Source: Serratia plymuthica NBRC 102599 (lineage in GTDB: Bacteria > Pseudomonadota > Gammaproteobacteria > Enterobacterales > Enterobacteriaceae). Taken from it: a stretch of 64,000 bases of DNA. Below are positions 55,887 to 64,000 of this stretch, in pieces. The stretch spans positions 1 through 64,000 of the forward strand of contig NZ_BCTU01000011.1 of the NCBI RefSeq assembly GCF_001590925.1, in the 5' to 3' direction. A program made the translations under genes and the position numbers. Position 1 is the stretch's first letter. The number at the start of each line of letters is the position of its first letter. Below the pieces are notes generated by a model. The model did no database searches. It was given only the letters and a program-made list of their open reading frames with translations, and had not been told where the DNA came from.

Positions 55887-58703
55887 ATGAGTGACTACAA
55901 GAATACCCTGAACTTGCCGGAAACAGGGTTCCCGATGCGCGGCGATCTCGCCAAGCGTGAACCTGGCATGCTGCAACGTTGGTATGAACAGGATCTGTAC
56001 GGGATGATTCGTACTGCCAAAAAGGGCAAAAAATCCTTCATTTTGCATGACGGCCCTCCGTATGCGAACGGCAGCATTCACATTGGTCACTCGGTTAACA
56101 AGATTCTCAAAGACATCATTATCAAGTCTAAAGGGATGTCCGGTTTCGACTCGCCTTATATTCCGGGTTGGGACTGCCATGGTCTGCCGATCGAACTGAA
56201 AGTAGAGCAGCTGTACGGTAAGCCGGGCGAGAAACTTACGCCGGCGGAATTCCGTCAGAAATGCCGCGAGTACGCCGCTGAGCAGGTTGAAGGCCAGAAG
56301 AAAGACTTCATCCGTCTGGGCGTACTGGGCGACTGGGATCACCCGTACCTGACCATGGACTTCAAAACCGAAGCCAACATCATCCGCGCGCTGGGCAAAA
56401 TCATCAGCAACGGTCACCTGCTGAAAGGCGCCAAGCCGGTGCACTGGTGTACCGACTGCGGTTCTTCGCTGGCGGAAGCGGAAGTTGAGTATTACGACAA
56501 AACTTCGCCGTCAATCGATGTGGCTTTCCACGCGGTTGACGCGGCTGCCGTGGCGGCCAAATTTGGCGTGACCCACTTTAACGGCCCGGTTTCTCTGGTG
56601 ATCTGGACCACGACGCCGTGGACATTGCCGGCTAACCGCGCTATCTCCCTGCACCCAGAGTTTGCTTATCAGTTGGTACAGGTAGAAGGCCAGTGCCTGA
56701 TCCTGGCGGCCGAACTGGTCGAGAGCGTGATGAAACGCGCCGGCATCAGCGCGTGGACCGTGCTGGGCAGCTGTAAGGGCGCCGATCTGGAGCTGTTGCG
56801 CTTCGAACACCCGTTCATGGGCTTCGACGTGCCGGCAATCCTCGGCGATCACGTCACGCTGGACGCCGGTACCGGTGCGGTGCATACCGCGCCTGGCCAC
56901 GGCCCGGACGACTTCGTGATCGGCCAGAAATACGGTCTGGAAGTGGCCAACCCGGTAGGGCCGAACGGCTGCTACCTGACCGGCACCTACCCGCTGCTGG
57001 ACGGCAAGTTCGTGTTCAAGGCCAACGATCTGATCGTTGAGCTGTTGCGTGAGAAAGGCGCACTGCTGCACGTGGAAAAACTGCTTCACAGCTATCCTTG
57101 CTGCTGGCGCCACAAAACGCCGATCATCTTCCGCGCTACCCCGCAATGGTTCATCAGCATGGATCAGAAAGGCCTGCGTCAGCAGTCGCTGGAAGAGATC
57201 AAAGGCGTGCAATGGATCCCTGAATGGGGCCAGGCACGTATCGAAACCATGGTCGCCAACCGCCCGGACTGGTGCATTTCGCGTCAGCGTACCTGGGGCG
57301 TGCCGATGTCGCTGTTTGTGCACAAAGACACTGAGCAGTTGCACCCGCGCAGCGTAGAGCTGATAGAAGAAGTGGCGAAACGCGTTGAGCAGGACGGCAT
57401 TCAGGCCTGGTGGGATTTGGATGCGGCCGATATCCTCGGCGCTGACGCTGCCGACTACATGAAAGTGCCCGATACCCTGGACGTGTGGTTCGACTCAGGT
57501 TCGACCCACTCTTCGGTAGTGGACGTGCGCCCTGAGTTCAACGGCCACGGCGCCGACATGTATCTGGAAGGTTCCGATCAGCATCGCGGCTGGTTCATGT
57601 CATCACTGATGATCTCTACCGCCATGAAGGGCAAAGCGCCTTATAAAGAAGTGCTGACCCACGGTTTCACCGTTGACGGTCAGGGCCGCAAGATGTCCAA
57701 GTCGATCGGCAACACCATCAGTCCGCAGGACGTGATGAACAAGCTGGGTGGCGACATTCTGCGTCTGTGGGTGGCGTCTACCGATTACACCGGCGAGATT
57801 GCGGTTTCCGATGAAATCCTGAAACGCTCCGCCGATTCTTACCGCCGTATCCGCAACACCGCGCGCTTCCTGCTGGCCAACCTGAACGGGTTCGAGCCGA
57901 GCACCGACTGCGTGGCACCGGAAGAAATGGTGGTGCTGGATCGCTGGGCGGTCGGCCGTGCGCTGGCGGCGCAGCAGGATATCGAGCAGGCTTACGCCAA
58001 CTACGATTTCCATGAAGTGGTGCAGCGTCTGATGCAGTTCTGTTCGGTCGAGATGGGCTCCTTCTACCTGGACATCATCAAGGATCGTCAGTACACCGCG
58101 AAGAGCGACAGCGTCGCCCGCCGCAGCTGCCAGACCGCGCTGTTCCACATCGCGGAAGCGCTGGTACGCTGGATGGCGCCGATCATGTCGTTCACTGCCG
58201 ATGAAATCTGGGGCTTCCTGCCGGGCAAGCGCGCGCAGTACGTGTTCACTGAAGAGTGGTACGACGGCCTGTTCGGTCTGGCCGAAGGCGAAAGCATGAA
58301 CGATGCCTTCTGGGCCGAACTGCTGAAAGTCCGTGGCGAAGTGAACAAGGTGCTGGAACAAGCGCGGGCCGATAAGCGCCTTGGCGGTTCTCTGGAAGCG
58401 GCGGTCACGCTGTATGCCGACAGCGAGCTGGCTGAGCGTCTCAATAGCCTGCAAGACGAATTGCGCTTCGTGCTGCTCACCTCGGCGGCGCGCGTTGCGC
58501 CTCTGGCCGATGCGCCGGCGGATGCGCAGGCGTCGGAACTGGTGAAAGGTCTGAAGATTGCCTTCAGTACTGCAGAAGGCGAGAAGTGCCCGCGCTGCTG
58601 GCATTACACCACTGACATCGGCCTGGTGGCGGACCACGCAGACATCTGTGGCCGCTGTGTGATCAACGTAGCCGGCGACGGCGAAAAGCGTAACTACGCC
58701 TGA
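55887..58703 (+). CDS. ileS: isoleucyl-tRNA synthetase IleS
   Basis: A 938-residue class Ia aminoacyl-tRNA synthetase. The HIGH motif is at 65-68 ([11 protein letters not shown]), KMSKS lies in [10 protein letters not shown] (near 603), and an editing CP1 domain includes [14 protein letters not shown]-terminal zinc site has CPRCWHY and CGRCV. This is the bacterial-type, mupirocin-sensitive class by architecture. Full length. Confidence 0.98.
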   Translation: MSDYKNTLNLPETGFPMRGDLAKREPGMLQRWYEQDLYGMIRTAKKGKKSFILHDGPPYANGSIHIGHSVNKILKDIIIKSKGMSGFDSPYIPGWDCHGLPIELKVEQLYGKPGEKLTPAEFRQKCREYAAEQVEGQKKDFIRLGVLGDWDHPYLTMDFKTEANIIRALGKIISNGHLLKGAKPVHWCTDCGSSLAEAEVEYYDKTSPSIDVAFHAVDAAAVAAKFGVTHFNGPVSLVIWTTTPWTLPANRAISLHPEFAYQLVQVEGQCLILAAELVESVMKRAGISAWTVLGSCKGADLELLRFEHPFMGFDVPAILGDHVTLDAGTGAVHTAPGHGPDDFVIGQKYGLEVANPVGPNGCYLTGTYPLLDGKFVFKANDLIVELLREKGALLHVEKLLHSYPCCWRHKTPIIFRATPQWFISMDQKGLRQQSLEEIKGVQWIPEWGQARIETMVANRPDWCISRQRTWGVPMSLFVHKDTEQLHPRSVELIEEVAKRVEQDGIQAWWDLDAADILGADAADYMKVPDTLDVWFDSGSTHSSVVDVRPEFNGHGADMYLEGSDQHRGWFMSSLMISTAMKGKAPYKEVLTHGFTVDGQGRKMSKSIGNTISPQDVMNKLGGDILRLWVASTDYTGEIAVSDEILKRSADSYRRIRNTARFLLANLNGFEPSTDCVAPEEMVVLDRWAVGRALAAQQDIEQAYANYDFHEVVQRLMQFCSVEMGSFYLDIIKDRQYTAKSDSVARRSCQTALFHIAEALVRWMAPIMSFTADEIWGFLPGKRAQYVFTEEWYDGLFGLAEGESMNDAFWAELLKVRGEVNKVLEQARADKRLGGSLEAAVTLYADSELAERLNSLQDELRFVLLTSAARVAPLADAPADAQASELVKGLKIAFSTAEGEKCPRCWHYTTDIGLVADHADICGRCVINVAGDGEKRNYA

Positions 58704-58716
58704 GAACAAGTGCCTG

Positions 58717-59226
58717 ATGAGTAAACCAATCTGTTCGACCGGCCTGCGTTGGCTATGGGTGATGGTAGTGGTGCTGGTGCTGGATTTTGCCAGCAAGCAG
58801 TGGATCCTCGGTAACTTCGTGCTGGGCCAGTCCCAGCCGTTGATCCCGTCGTTCAATCTGTTCTATGCGCGCAATTACGGCGCCGCGTTCAGCTTCCTCG
58901 CCGATCACGGCGGCTGGCAGCGCTGGTTCTTCGCCGGTATCGCTGTCGCCATCGTGGCAGTGCTGCTGGTGATGATGTACCGCAGCCAGGCGCAACAGAA
59001 GCTGAACAATATCGCCTATGCTTTTATCATCGGTGGTGCGCTAGGCAATCTGTTTGATCGCCTTTGGCACGGCTTCGTGGTCGATTTTATCGATTTTTAT
59101 GTGGGCAACTGGCACTACCCGACCTTCAACCTGGCGGATAGCTTCATCTGCGTGGGGGCGGCGATGATTGTGCTGGAAGGCTTCCTGTCGCCGGCGAGCA
59201 AAGGCGCAAAGAGTAAAGGTGAGTAA
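58717..59226 (+). CDS. lspA: prolipoprotein signal peptidase LspA
   Basis: A 169-residue inner-membrane aspartyl protease that removes signal peptides of lipoproteins such as YfiB in this window. It has four membrane helices. The catalytic pair is D114 (GNLFDRL) and D141 (FNLADSF), with the same numbering as E. coli. It lies 13 nt after ileS and is co-transcribed with it. Confidence 0.97.
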   Translation: MSKPICSTGLRWLWVMVVVLVLDFASKQWILGNFVLGQSQPLIPSFNLFYARNYGAAFSFLADHGGWQRWFFAGIAVAIVAVLLVMMYRSQAQQKLNNIAYAFIIGGALGNLFDRLWHGFVVDFIDFYVGNWHYPTFNLADSFICVGAAMIVLEGFLSPASKGAKSKGE

Positions 59227-59227
59227 T

Positions 59228-59698
59228 ATGACGGCTCAGGTTAACGGTGACAGCGCCGTATTGGTTCACTTCACACTGAAACTGGAAGACGGCTCAACCG
59301 CAGAGTCGACCCGCGGTAACGGCAAACCGGCGTTGTTCCGCCTGGGTGACGGCAGCCTGTCGGCACCGCTGGAAGAGCAACTGCTCGGCCTGCGTGCGGG
59401 CGATAAATGCGCCTTTACCCTGCAGCCGGAAGCGGCGTTCGGCGCAGAGAATCCGGATCTGGTCCAGTTCTTCTCACGCCGTGATTTCGCGGAAACCGGG
59501 GTGCCGGACGTGGGCACCATCATGCTGTTTACCGCCATCGACGGCAGCGAAATGCCGGGTGTGGTGCGTGAAGTGGCGGAGGAGTCGATTACCGTTGATT
59601 TCAACCATCCGTTGGCGGGCCATCCTGTGAGCTTCGATATCGAAGTGCTGGAGATTGACCCGCAGCAGGAGGAGACGCATGCAAATATTGCTGGCTAA
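59228..59698 (+). CDS. fkpB: FKBP-type peptidyl-prolyl isomerase FkpB
   Basis: A 156-residue SlyD-like FKBP prolyl isomerase/chaperone. It begins [20 protein letters not shown], and the inserted-flap region is followed by [22 protein letters not shown]. The ATG at 59228 is used, 1 nt after the lspA stop. Its 3' end overlaps ispH by 20 nt, so translation is likely coupled. Slightly longer at the C-terminus than E. coli (149). Confidence 0.95.
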   Translation: MTAQVNGDSAVLVHFTLKLEDGSTAESTRGNGKPALFRLGDGSLSAPLEEQLLGLRAGDKCAFTLQPEAAFGAENPDLVQFFSRRDFAETGVPDVGTIMLFTAIDGSEMPGVVREVAEESITVDFNHPLAGHPVSFDIEVLEIDPQQEETHANIAG

Positions 59699-60632
59699 CC
59701 CACGCGGCTTTTGCGCCGGGGTTGATCGTGCGATCAGTATCGTTGAGCGCGCGTTGGAAATTTACGGCGCGCCTATCTACGTGCGTCACGAAGTGGTGCA
59801 TAACCGCTACGTGGTGGACAGCCTGCGCGAGCGTGGGGCGGTGTTCATCGAAGAGATTGCCGAAGTGCCGGACGGGTCGATTCTGATCTTCTCGGCGCAC
59901 GGGGTTTCCCAGGCGGTGCGGGCAGAAGCCAAAGCCCGTGATCTGACCATGCTGTTTGACGCTACCTGCCCGTTGGTGACCAAGGTGCATATGGAGGTGG
60001 CGCGAGCCAGCCGCCGGGGTACCGAGGCGATCCTGATTGGCCATGCCGGCCATCCGGAAGTGGAAGGCACCATGGGCCAGTACAGCAACCCGAAGGGCGG
60101 CATGTATCTGGTGGAGTCGCCGGAAGACGTGTGGAAACTGCAGGTGAAGGACGAAAGCAACCTGTGCTTTATGACGCAGACCACGCTGTCGGTGGATGAC
60201 ACCTCAGAAGTGATCGACGCTCTGCGCCAGCGTTTCCCGAGCATTATCGGGCCGCGCAAAGACGACATCTGCTACGCCACCACCAACCGTCAGGAAGCGG
60301 TGCGCAATCTGGCCGGCGATGCTGACGTGGTGCTGGTGGTCGGGTCGAAAAACTCGTCCAACTCCAACCGTCTGGCCGAGCTGGCTCAGCGCGTTGGCAA
60401 GCCGGCGTACCTGATCGACTCTGCGGCGGATATTCAGGAAGCCTGGCTGAAAAACGCCCGTAACATCGGCGTGACCGCCGGAGCGTCGGCGCCGGACGTG
60501 CTGGTCCAGGATGTCATCAGCCGCCTGAGAACGATGGGCGGTGTGGATGTGCACGAAGTCAGCGGCCGTGAAGAGAATATCGTATTTGAAGTGCCGAAAG
60601 AGCTGCGTGTTGATATCAGACAGGTCGAATAA
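59679..60632 (+). CDS. ispH: 4-hydroxy-3-methylbut-2-enyl diphosphate reductase IspH
   Basis: A 317-residue [4Fe-4S] enzyme of the MEP isoprenoid pathway, making IPP and DMAPP. Cluster cysteines are C12 ([11 protein letters not shown]), C97 (DATCPLV) and C198 (DDICYATTN), and the E. coli-like active-site TNRQ follows. AGGAGGAG precedes the ATG at 59679, which lies inside fkpB. It is one residue longer than E. coli because of LTMLFDATC. Last gene of the cluster. Confidence 0.98.
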   Translation: MQILLANPRGFCAGVDRAISIVERALEIYGAPIYVRHEVVHNRYVVDSLRERGAVFIEEIAEVPDGSILIFSAHGVSQAVRAEAKARDLTMLFDATCPLVTKVHMEVARASRRGTEAILIGHAGHPEVEGTMGQYSNPKGGMYLVESPEDVWKLQVKDESNLCFMTQTTLSVDDTSEVIDALRQRFPSIIGPRKDDICYATTNRQEAVRNLAGDADVVLVVGSKNSSNSNRLAELAQRVGKPAYLIDSAADIQEAWLKNARNIGVTAGASAPDVLVQDVISRLRTMGGVDVHEVSGREENIVFEVPKELRVDIRQVE

Positions 60633-60931
60633 GCTTTTTGGCAAAAGTGTTACCACGGGGGGCTACGGCTCCCCGTTTTGCATTTTGGGGATAAGCTGCG
60701 GGATAAATAGCAAAATTGAGAAGGGCTGATTCAAATTTTCTGTTACTGAAAGCCAGGTTCGTTCTGACTATTTGAATTAACCCTGCAGGAATGATTATAT
60801 TGGCGAATATAAAGTCATTAAGGATAATATCATTAGGCTGCAATCTAAAAATAACGCTCTGGTGCTGGTCAGCAATCGGCTGAAAAGTTAAAAAACTAAA
60901 GTAATTGGTGTTGCAGATACTTCTTATTTAA
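60633..60931. other. ispH terminator and intergenic region
   Basis: A hairpin CGGGGGGC / GCTCCCCG with loop TACG (60656-60679), followed by TTTTGCATTTT, is the likely ispH terminator. The remaining 250 bp are AT-rich and separate the housekeeping cluster from the isocyanide locus. I see no gene here. Confidence 0.65.
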
Positions 60932-61855
60932 TTAAGTGCGTAACTGGTCTACGGAATTTTGTTCTTTTTCTTTTAAATGGATTTTCATATGTTCCAGTAA
61001 ACGGCGAACCTTTAATGGTTGGCTGTCACGGCGGGGCATAATCGCATAGCAATTAATCTCCGGTAATCGCCATTCAGGTAACACTTCCACTAAATCACCG
61101 CTGCGTAATTCACGTTCAACATTGACGAAGAAATTACGGATAATCCCCTTGCCGGCCAGCGCCAATTCTTTCATCGCCATGCCGTTATTGGTAAATAGAC
61201 GCCCGGTCATGCGCAACCGGTGCTCATCGCCATTCGCGTGGTTCAGCCGAACAAACTGCGGGTTTCCCAACGGGGTGAAGGTGACCCATTGATGGCGGGT
61301 TAAGGCCTGTGGAGACTCCGGCACACCGTGGTCGGCAAGGTAGGCTGGGGAGGCGCACAACACTTCGCGAAAGCGCGCCAGGCGGGTGGAGACGTAGCTG
61401 GAGTCGGCCAGCACGCCGCCGCGGATCGCCAGATCTATCCGTTGGCCTATCAGGTCGATTTTCTCGTCATGGATTTCCAGCCGCAGCGTGATGCGCGGGT
61501 GTTCATCCAGAAAGCTTTGCAACGCCGGCACCAGATAATGGGTGGCGAATTCCGTGGAGGTGGCGACGCGCAGTTCACCGGCCAGTTCGCCGCGCAGCGC
61601 GGCAATACGCTGTTGACCCCGCTCGGCGGCATGGATCATCAGCACGCAATCCTCATAAAAACATTGTCCGGCCTCTGTCAGGCTCAGTGAGCGAGTAGAG
61701 CGCAAAAGTAATTGAATGCCCAGTTCGTTTTCCAGCTGGCGGATATGCTGGCTGACGGCCGAGGTGGTAATGCCTAATTCTTTGGCTGCCATGCTGAACG
61801 CGCCGCAATCGACAACTTTAGAAAAAATAGCCATGCGTTTTAGAATATTACTCAT
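60932..61855 (-). CDS. LysR-family regulator divergent from isocyanide genes
   Basis: A 307-residue LysR-type regulator. The HTH is GAFSMAAKELGITTSAVSQH (about 18-37), with an effector domain starting near ELRVATSTEF. It is divergent from the isocyanide synthase gene across 190 bp of AT-rich DNA, so it is the likely local regulator (inference). Low-GC flanks and this placement beyond the conserved ispH cluster suggest an accessory unit that arrived as a block. Confidence 0.9.
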   Translation of the reverse strand: MSNILKRMAIFSKVVDCGAFSMAAKELGITTSAVSQHIRQLENELGIQLLLRSTRSLSLTEAGQCFYEDCVLMIHAAERGQQRIAALRGELAGELRVATSTEFATHYLVPALQSFLDEHPRITLRLEIHDEKIDLIGQRIDLAIRGGVLADSSYVSTRLARFREVLCASPAYLADHGVPESPQALTRHQWVTFTPLGNPQFVRLNHANGDEHRLRMTGRLFTNNGMAMKELALAGKGIIRNFFVNVERELRSGDLVEVLPEWRLPEINCYAIMPRRDSQPLKVRRLLEHMKIHLKEKEQNSVDQLRT

Positions 61856-62045
61856 AGTTTGTTAAGTTCAACTTAACCAAGATTGCAAATTATAAGGGCT
61901 AATAATATAGCATTATCTCTTCTATATTGCCTGAAGCAGATAAACGCACGGTGAGACTTATTGCCTGCGCGTCATTCCTCTTTTTGATAAGTCTTATTGC
62001 GTTTGCGAATAAAATTCTTATGCCACATCTGAACAGGAGTTAATT

Positions 62046-63011
62046 GTGGATATTGCCTATATTGAAACCGTGTCATTAAAAATTCTCCATGAGTTATTAC
62101 AATATCGGCGTCGCTTTCCCGGCCTTGAAACCTCAAATACTGAGGAGGAACGGGTCGTTTCTCAGGTGCAATTGCCGCGTATCCAGGCATTCATTGCAAA
62201 CAATCAGCGCATCGAATTTGTGCTGCCGGCCTTCCCGACAAAATCACCCAATACCAATAAAGTGATCGGCGCGGTGCCCGACATGGCGGAACGGCTATCG
62301 TTGATATTCCTAAATTCTCTGTGTCAGCGCATCCAGCTTTATTACCCGCCGGGAGCGCATATCGTGATCTGCTCTGATGGCCATGTGTTCGGCGATTTGA
62401 TCCGCGTCAGCGACGATGCCATCAACCATTATCAGCGCGAAATTGAAAACCTGTTGCACGAGGTGGGGGCGACGCACCTGAGCGTGTTCAACCTGGGTGA
62501 CGTCGAAGGGCTGGCGGAACATACCGACGACTACGACCTGTTGCGTCAACTGCTGGTCGACGGCTACGCCGAACCGGAGGAGGCAATCAAGCAGCAACTG
62601 ATGCAGGATGAGCAGGGATTGCAGCTGTATCGCGCCATTACCCGTTTTCTGTATGAAGACAGCCAGTTGCCGGGTTACAGCGGCTCCAATGCGGCGTTGC
62701 AGAAAGACGCCAAACAGCGCGCCTGCGGCGTAATACAGCGCAGCTGGGCATGGGGCAACCTGCTGGCCCAACATTTCCCGGCGGCGATACGCCTGTCTAT
62801 CCACCCGCAACCCGCTGACAGCCTGAAAATGGGCATCCATATGATGCCGACCAAAGACGACTGGCTGACGCCGTGGCACGGCGTGGCGGCAAACGTCAAC
62901 GGCCAGTTCGTGCTGATGAAGCGCAAAGACGCGCAGCAACTGGCGGGTGAACTGGTGGCGATCCGCGGCACGCCAAGCCATTACCTGATCGAACAGCCTC
63001 AGGTGGCGTAA
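62046..63011 (+). CDS. pvcA: isocyanide synthase, PvcA/IsnA (DIT1_PvcA) family
   Basis: A 321-residue member of the DIT1/PvcA family. It converts the amino group of an aromatic amino acid (tyrosine in PvcA, tyrosine or tryptophan in IsnA types) to an isonitrile using ribulose-5-phosphate carbon. Family stretches are VLPAFPTKSPNTNKVIG, LPDMAERL-type (VPDMAERLSLIFLNSL), YPPGAHIVICSDGHVFGDL and HPQPADSLKMGI. Length is close to Pseudomonas PvcA (328). The start is GTG with AGGAG 6-7 nt upstream. The oxygenase gene follows after 91 nt. Substrate (Tyr or Trp) is not decided by sequence reading. Confidence 0.92.
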   Translation: MDIAYIETVSLKILHELLQYRRRFPGLETSNTEEERVVSQVQLPRIQAFIANNQRIEFVLPAFPTKSPNTNKVIGAVPDMAERLSLIFLNSLCQRIQLYYPPGAHIVICSDGHVFGDLIRVSDDAINHYQREIENLLHEVGATHLSVFNLGDVEGLAEHTDDYDLLRQLLVDGYAEPEEAIKQQLMQDEQGLQLYRAITRFLYEDSQLPGYSGSNAALQKDAKQRACGVIQRSWAWGNLLAQHFPAAIRLSIHPQPADSLKMGIHMMPTKDDWLTPWHGVAANVNGQFVLMKRKDAQQLAGELVAIRGTPSHYLIEQPQVA

Positions 63012-63102
63012 CACGCCACGTTGCGCCCGCAGCGTTGGCGGGCGTGTTTTTAACGGCACTGTTGCCGTGTGAGCAGCAAATTCGCTTCAAGGAGAGTCAC
63101 CG

Positions 63103-63966
63103 ATGGACAATCAACAACTGAACTGCCGCATTGAACTGAATACCCCGTTTGGCGCAGTGCTGACCCCGAAATATCCCGGACAGCCAATCAGCGAGCTGCC
63201 GGTAGCGGCGCTGCGGGCGCTGGCGCAAAGGCACCATCTGCTGGTGCTGCGCGGTTTCGATTCCGGCTTTACCGATCCTCAGGTGTTGACCCGCTATGCC
63301 GGGGGGTGGGGAGAGATCATGATGTGGCCGTTCGGTGCCGTGCTGGACGTGAAGGAGCACCCGGACGCCAAAGATCACATTTTCGACAGCAGCTACGTCC
63401 CGTTGCACTGGGATGGCATGTACAAACCGACCATTCCCGAGTTTCAGCTATTCCACTGCGTGGCGGCACCGTCACAGGATGAGGGCGGGCGCACCACCTT
63501 TGTCGATACTACGCGGCTGCTGGCCAATGCCGATGAGTCATTGTTGGCGCAGTGGCTGAAGGTGTCTATTTCTTATCGGATCAAGCAAGTGGTTCACTAT
63601 GGCGGCGAGGTATGTTCGCCGCTGGTGGTGACGCATCCGAGCGGCAGCGGGGTGATTATGCGTTACAACGAACCGCCGACGGAGGGCAAGAAGTTCCTTA
63701 ACCAGCATGCGCTTGAATATCATGGCGTGCCGCAAGAAGAGCAGGAGACTTTCCATCAGACTCTGCAACAGCATCTCTACGATCCGCGCCACTATTACGC
63801 CCACCAGTGGCAGCAGGGCGATGTGGTGGTAGCGGATAACTTCTCGCTGTTGCACGGACGCGAAGGTTTCACCGCCCGCTCCGCCCGTCATCTGCAGCGC
63901 GTGCATATTCAGAGCAACCCGGTGTGCGCCAACCTGGCGCTGAAGCCGGCCAACGCAGAGGCTTAA
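63103..63966 (+). CDS. pvcB: Fe(II)/2-oxoglutarate oxygenase, PvcB/IsnB (TauD) family
   Basis: A 287-residue TauD/TfdA-superfamily dioxygenase. The iron-binding facial triad is H102 and D104 (LHWDGMY) plus H251 (LLHGREG), and R262 or R266 is the probable 2-oxoglutarate arginine. PvcB/IsnB enzymes act on the isonitrile amino acid made by PvcA/IsnA, by decarboxylative desaturation to a vinyl isonitrile (IsnB) or by side-chain desaturation (PvcB). AAGGAGAG precedes the ATG. Its position right after the synthase gene defines the two-gene isonitrile core. Confidence 0.92.
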   Translation: MDNQQLNCRIELNTPFGAVLTPKYPGQPISELPVAALRALAQRHHLLVLRGFDSGFTDPQVLTRYAGGWGEIMMWPFGAVLDVKEHPDAKDHIFDSSYVPLHWDGMYKPTIPEFQLFHCVAAPSQDEGGRTTFVDTTRLLANADESLLAQWLKVSISYRIKQVVHYGGEVCSPLVVTHPSGSGVIMRYNEPPTEGKKFLNQHALEYHGVPQEEQETFHQTLQQHLYDPRHYYAHQWQQGDVVVADNFSLLHGREGFTARSARHLQRVHIQSNPVCANLALKPANAEA

Positions 63967-63975
63967 CAGGACATT

Positions 63976-64000
63976 ATGGCAAGGATACTGATGGCGGCCA
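63976..64000 (+). CDS. partial third gene of the isocyanide operon, cut by window end
   Basis: ATG with CAGGA 4 nt upstream, 9 nt after the oxygenase stop. Only eight codons are visible: MARILMAA. A hydrophobic beta strand at the very N-terminus of this kind is common in GT-B glycosyltransferases of the UGT/macrolide type, which would match rhabduscin clusters, but eight residues cannot prove it. Confidence 0.5.

Noticed and set aside
60616-60843. 75-codon minus-strand frame after ispH
   Set aside because: It reads through the ispH terminator hairpin and lacks start signals.

Overview
The window is chromosomal DNA from a member of the Enterobacterales, most likely Serratia or a close relative in the Yersiniaceae. 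Gene order from rsmC-holD-rimI-prfC through deoCABD, serB-radA-nadR, slt-trpR, rob, arcA, thrLABC, talB-mog, dnaKJ, nhaAR and rpsT to ribF-ileS-lspA-fkpB-ispH matches the stretch of the E. coli K-12 map that crosses its zero point at thrL. The proteins are close to, but clearly distinct from, the E. coli ones. Two ERIC repeats and GC-rich coding DNA fit the same group. I see no insertion sequence, prophage, tRNA, rRNA or CRISPR array.

Layout. At 1-2.2 kb a LysR regulator is divergent from an aldo/keto reductase. At 2.2-11.3 kb lie translation and replication genes (rsmC, holD, rimI, prfC), with a hipBA-type toxin-antitoxin pair where E. coli has yjjG. They are followed by a stress and envelope group: osmY, ytjA, a CsbD-like gene, yjjU, yjjV. 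At 11.3-17.5 kb is a nucleoside salvage block: a NupC/NupX-family transporter with two CRP-like sites, then deoCABD. At 17.5-24.5 kb lie smp, serB, radA, nadR and an accessory oxidoreductase/LysR pair. At 24.5-31.6 kb lie ettA, the c-di-GMP module yfiR-yfiN-yfiB, slt and trpR.

At 31.6-45.4 kb lie yjjX, gpmB, rob, creA (without creBCD), arcA, yjtD, the attenuated threonine operon thrLABC, yaaA, yaaJ and talB. At 45.5-60.6 kb lie mog, an MFS transporter, satP, the heat-shock pair dnaK-dnaJ behind a sigma-32 promoter, nhaA-nhaR, rpsT, and the ribF-ileS-lspA-fkpB-ispH cluster.

At 60.9-64.0 kb the conserved backbone is interrupted by a specialised-metabolite locus. A LysR regulator is divergent from an isocyanide (isonitrile) synthase of the PvcA/IsnA family, an Fe(II)/2-oxoglutarate oxygenase of the PvcB/IsnB family, and the first eight codons of a third gene cut by the window end. 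This is the most interesting accessory system here. The eight visible residues would suit a glycosyltransferase, as in rhabduscin-type clusters, but that is inference.

Other points of note are a 30-bp-phased operator array in front of hipBA, an ERIC copy carrying an inserted chain of hairpins, a candidate NadR box abutting that ERIC, a collapsed yjjY reading frame in the long arcA upstream region, and a four-residue insertion in DeoD.
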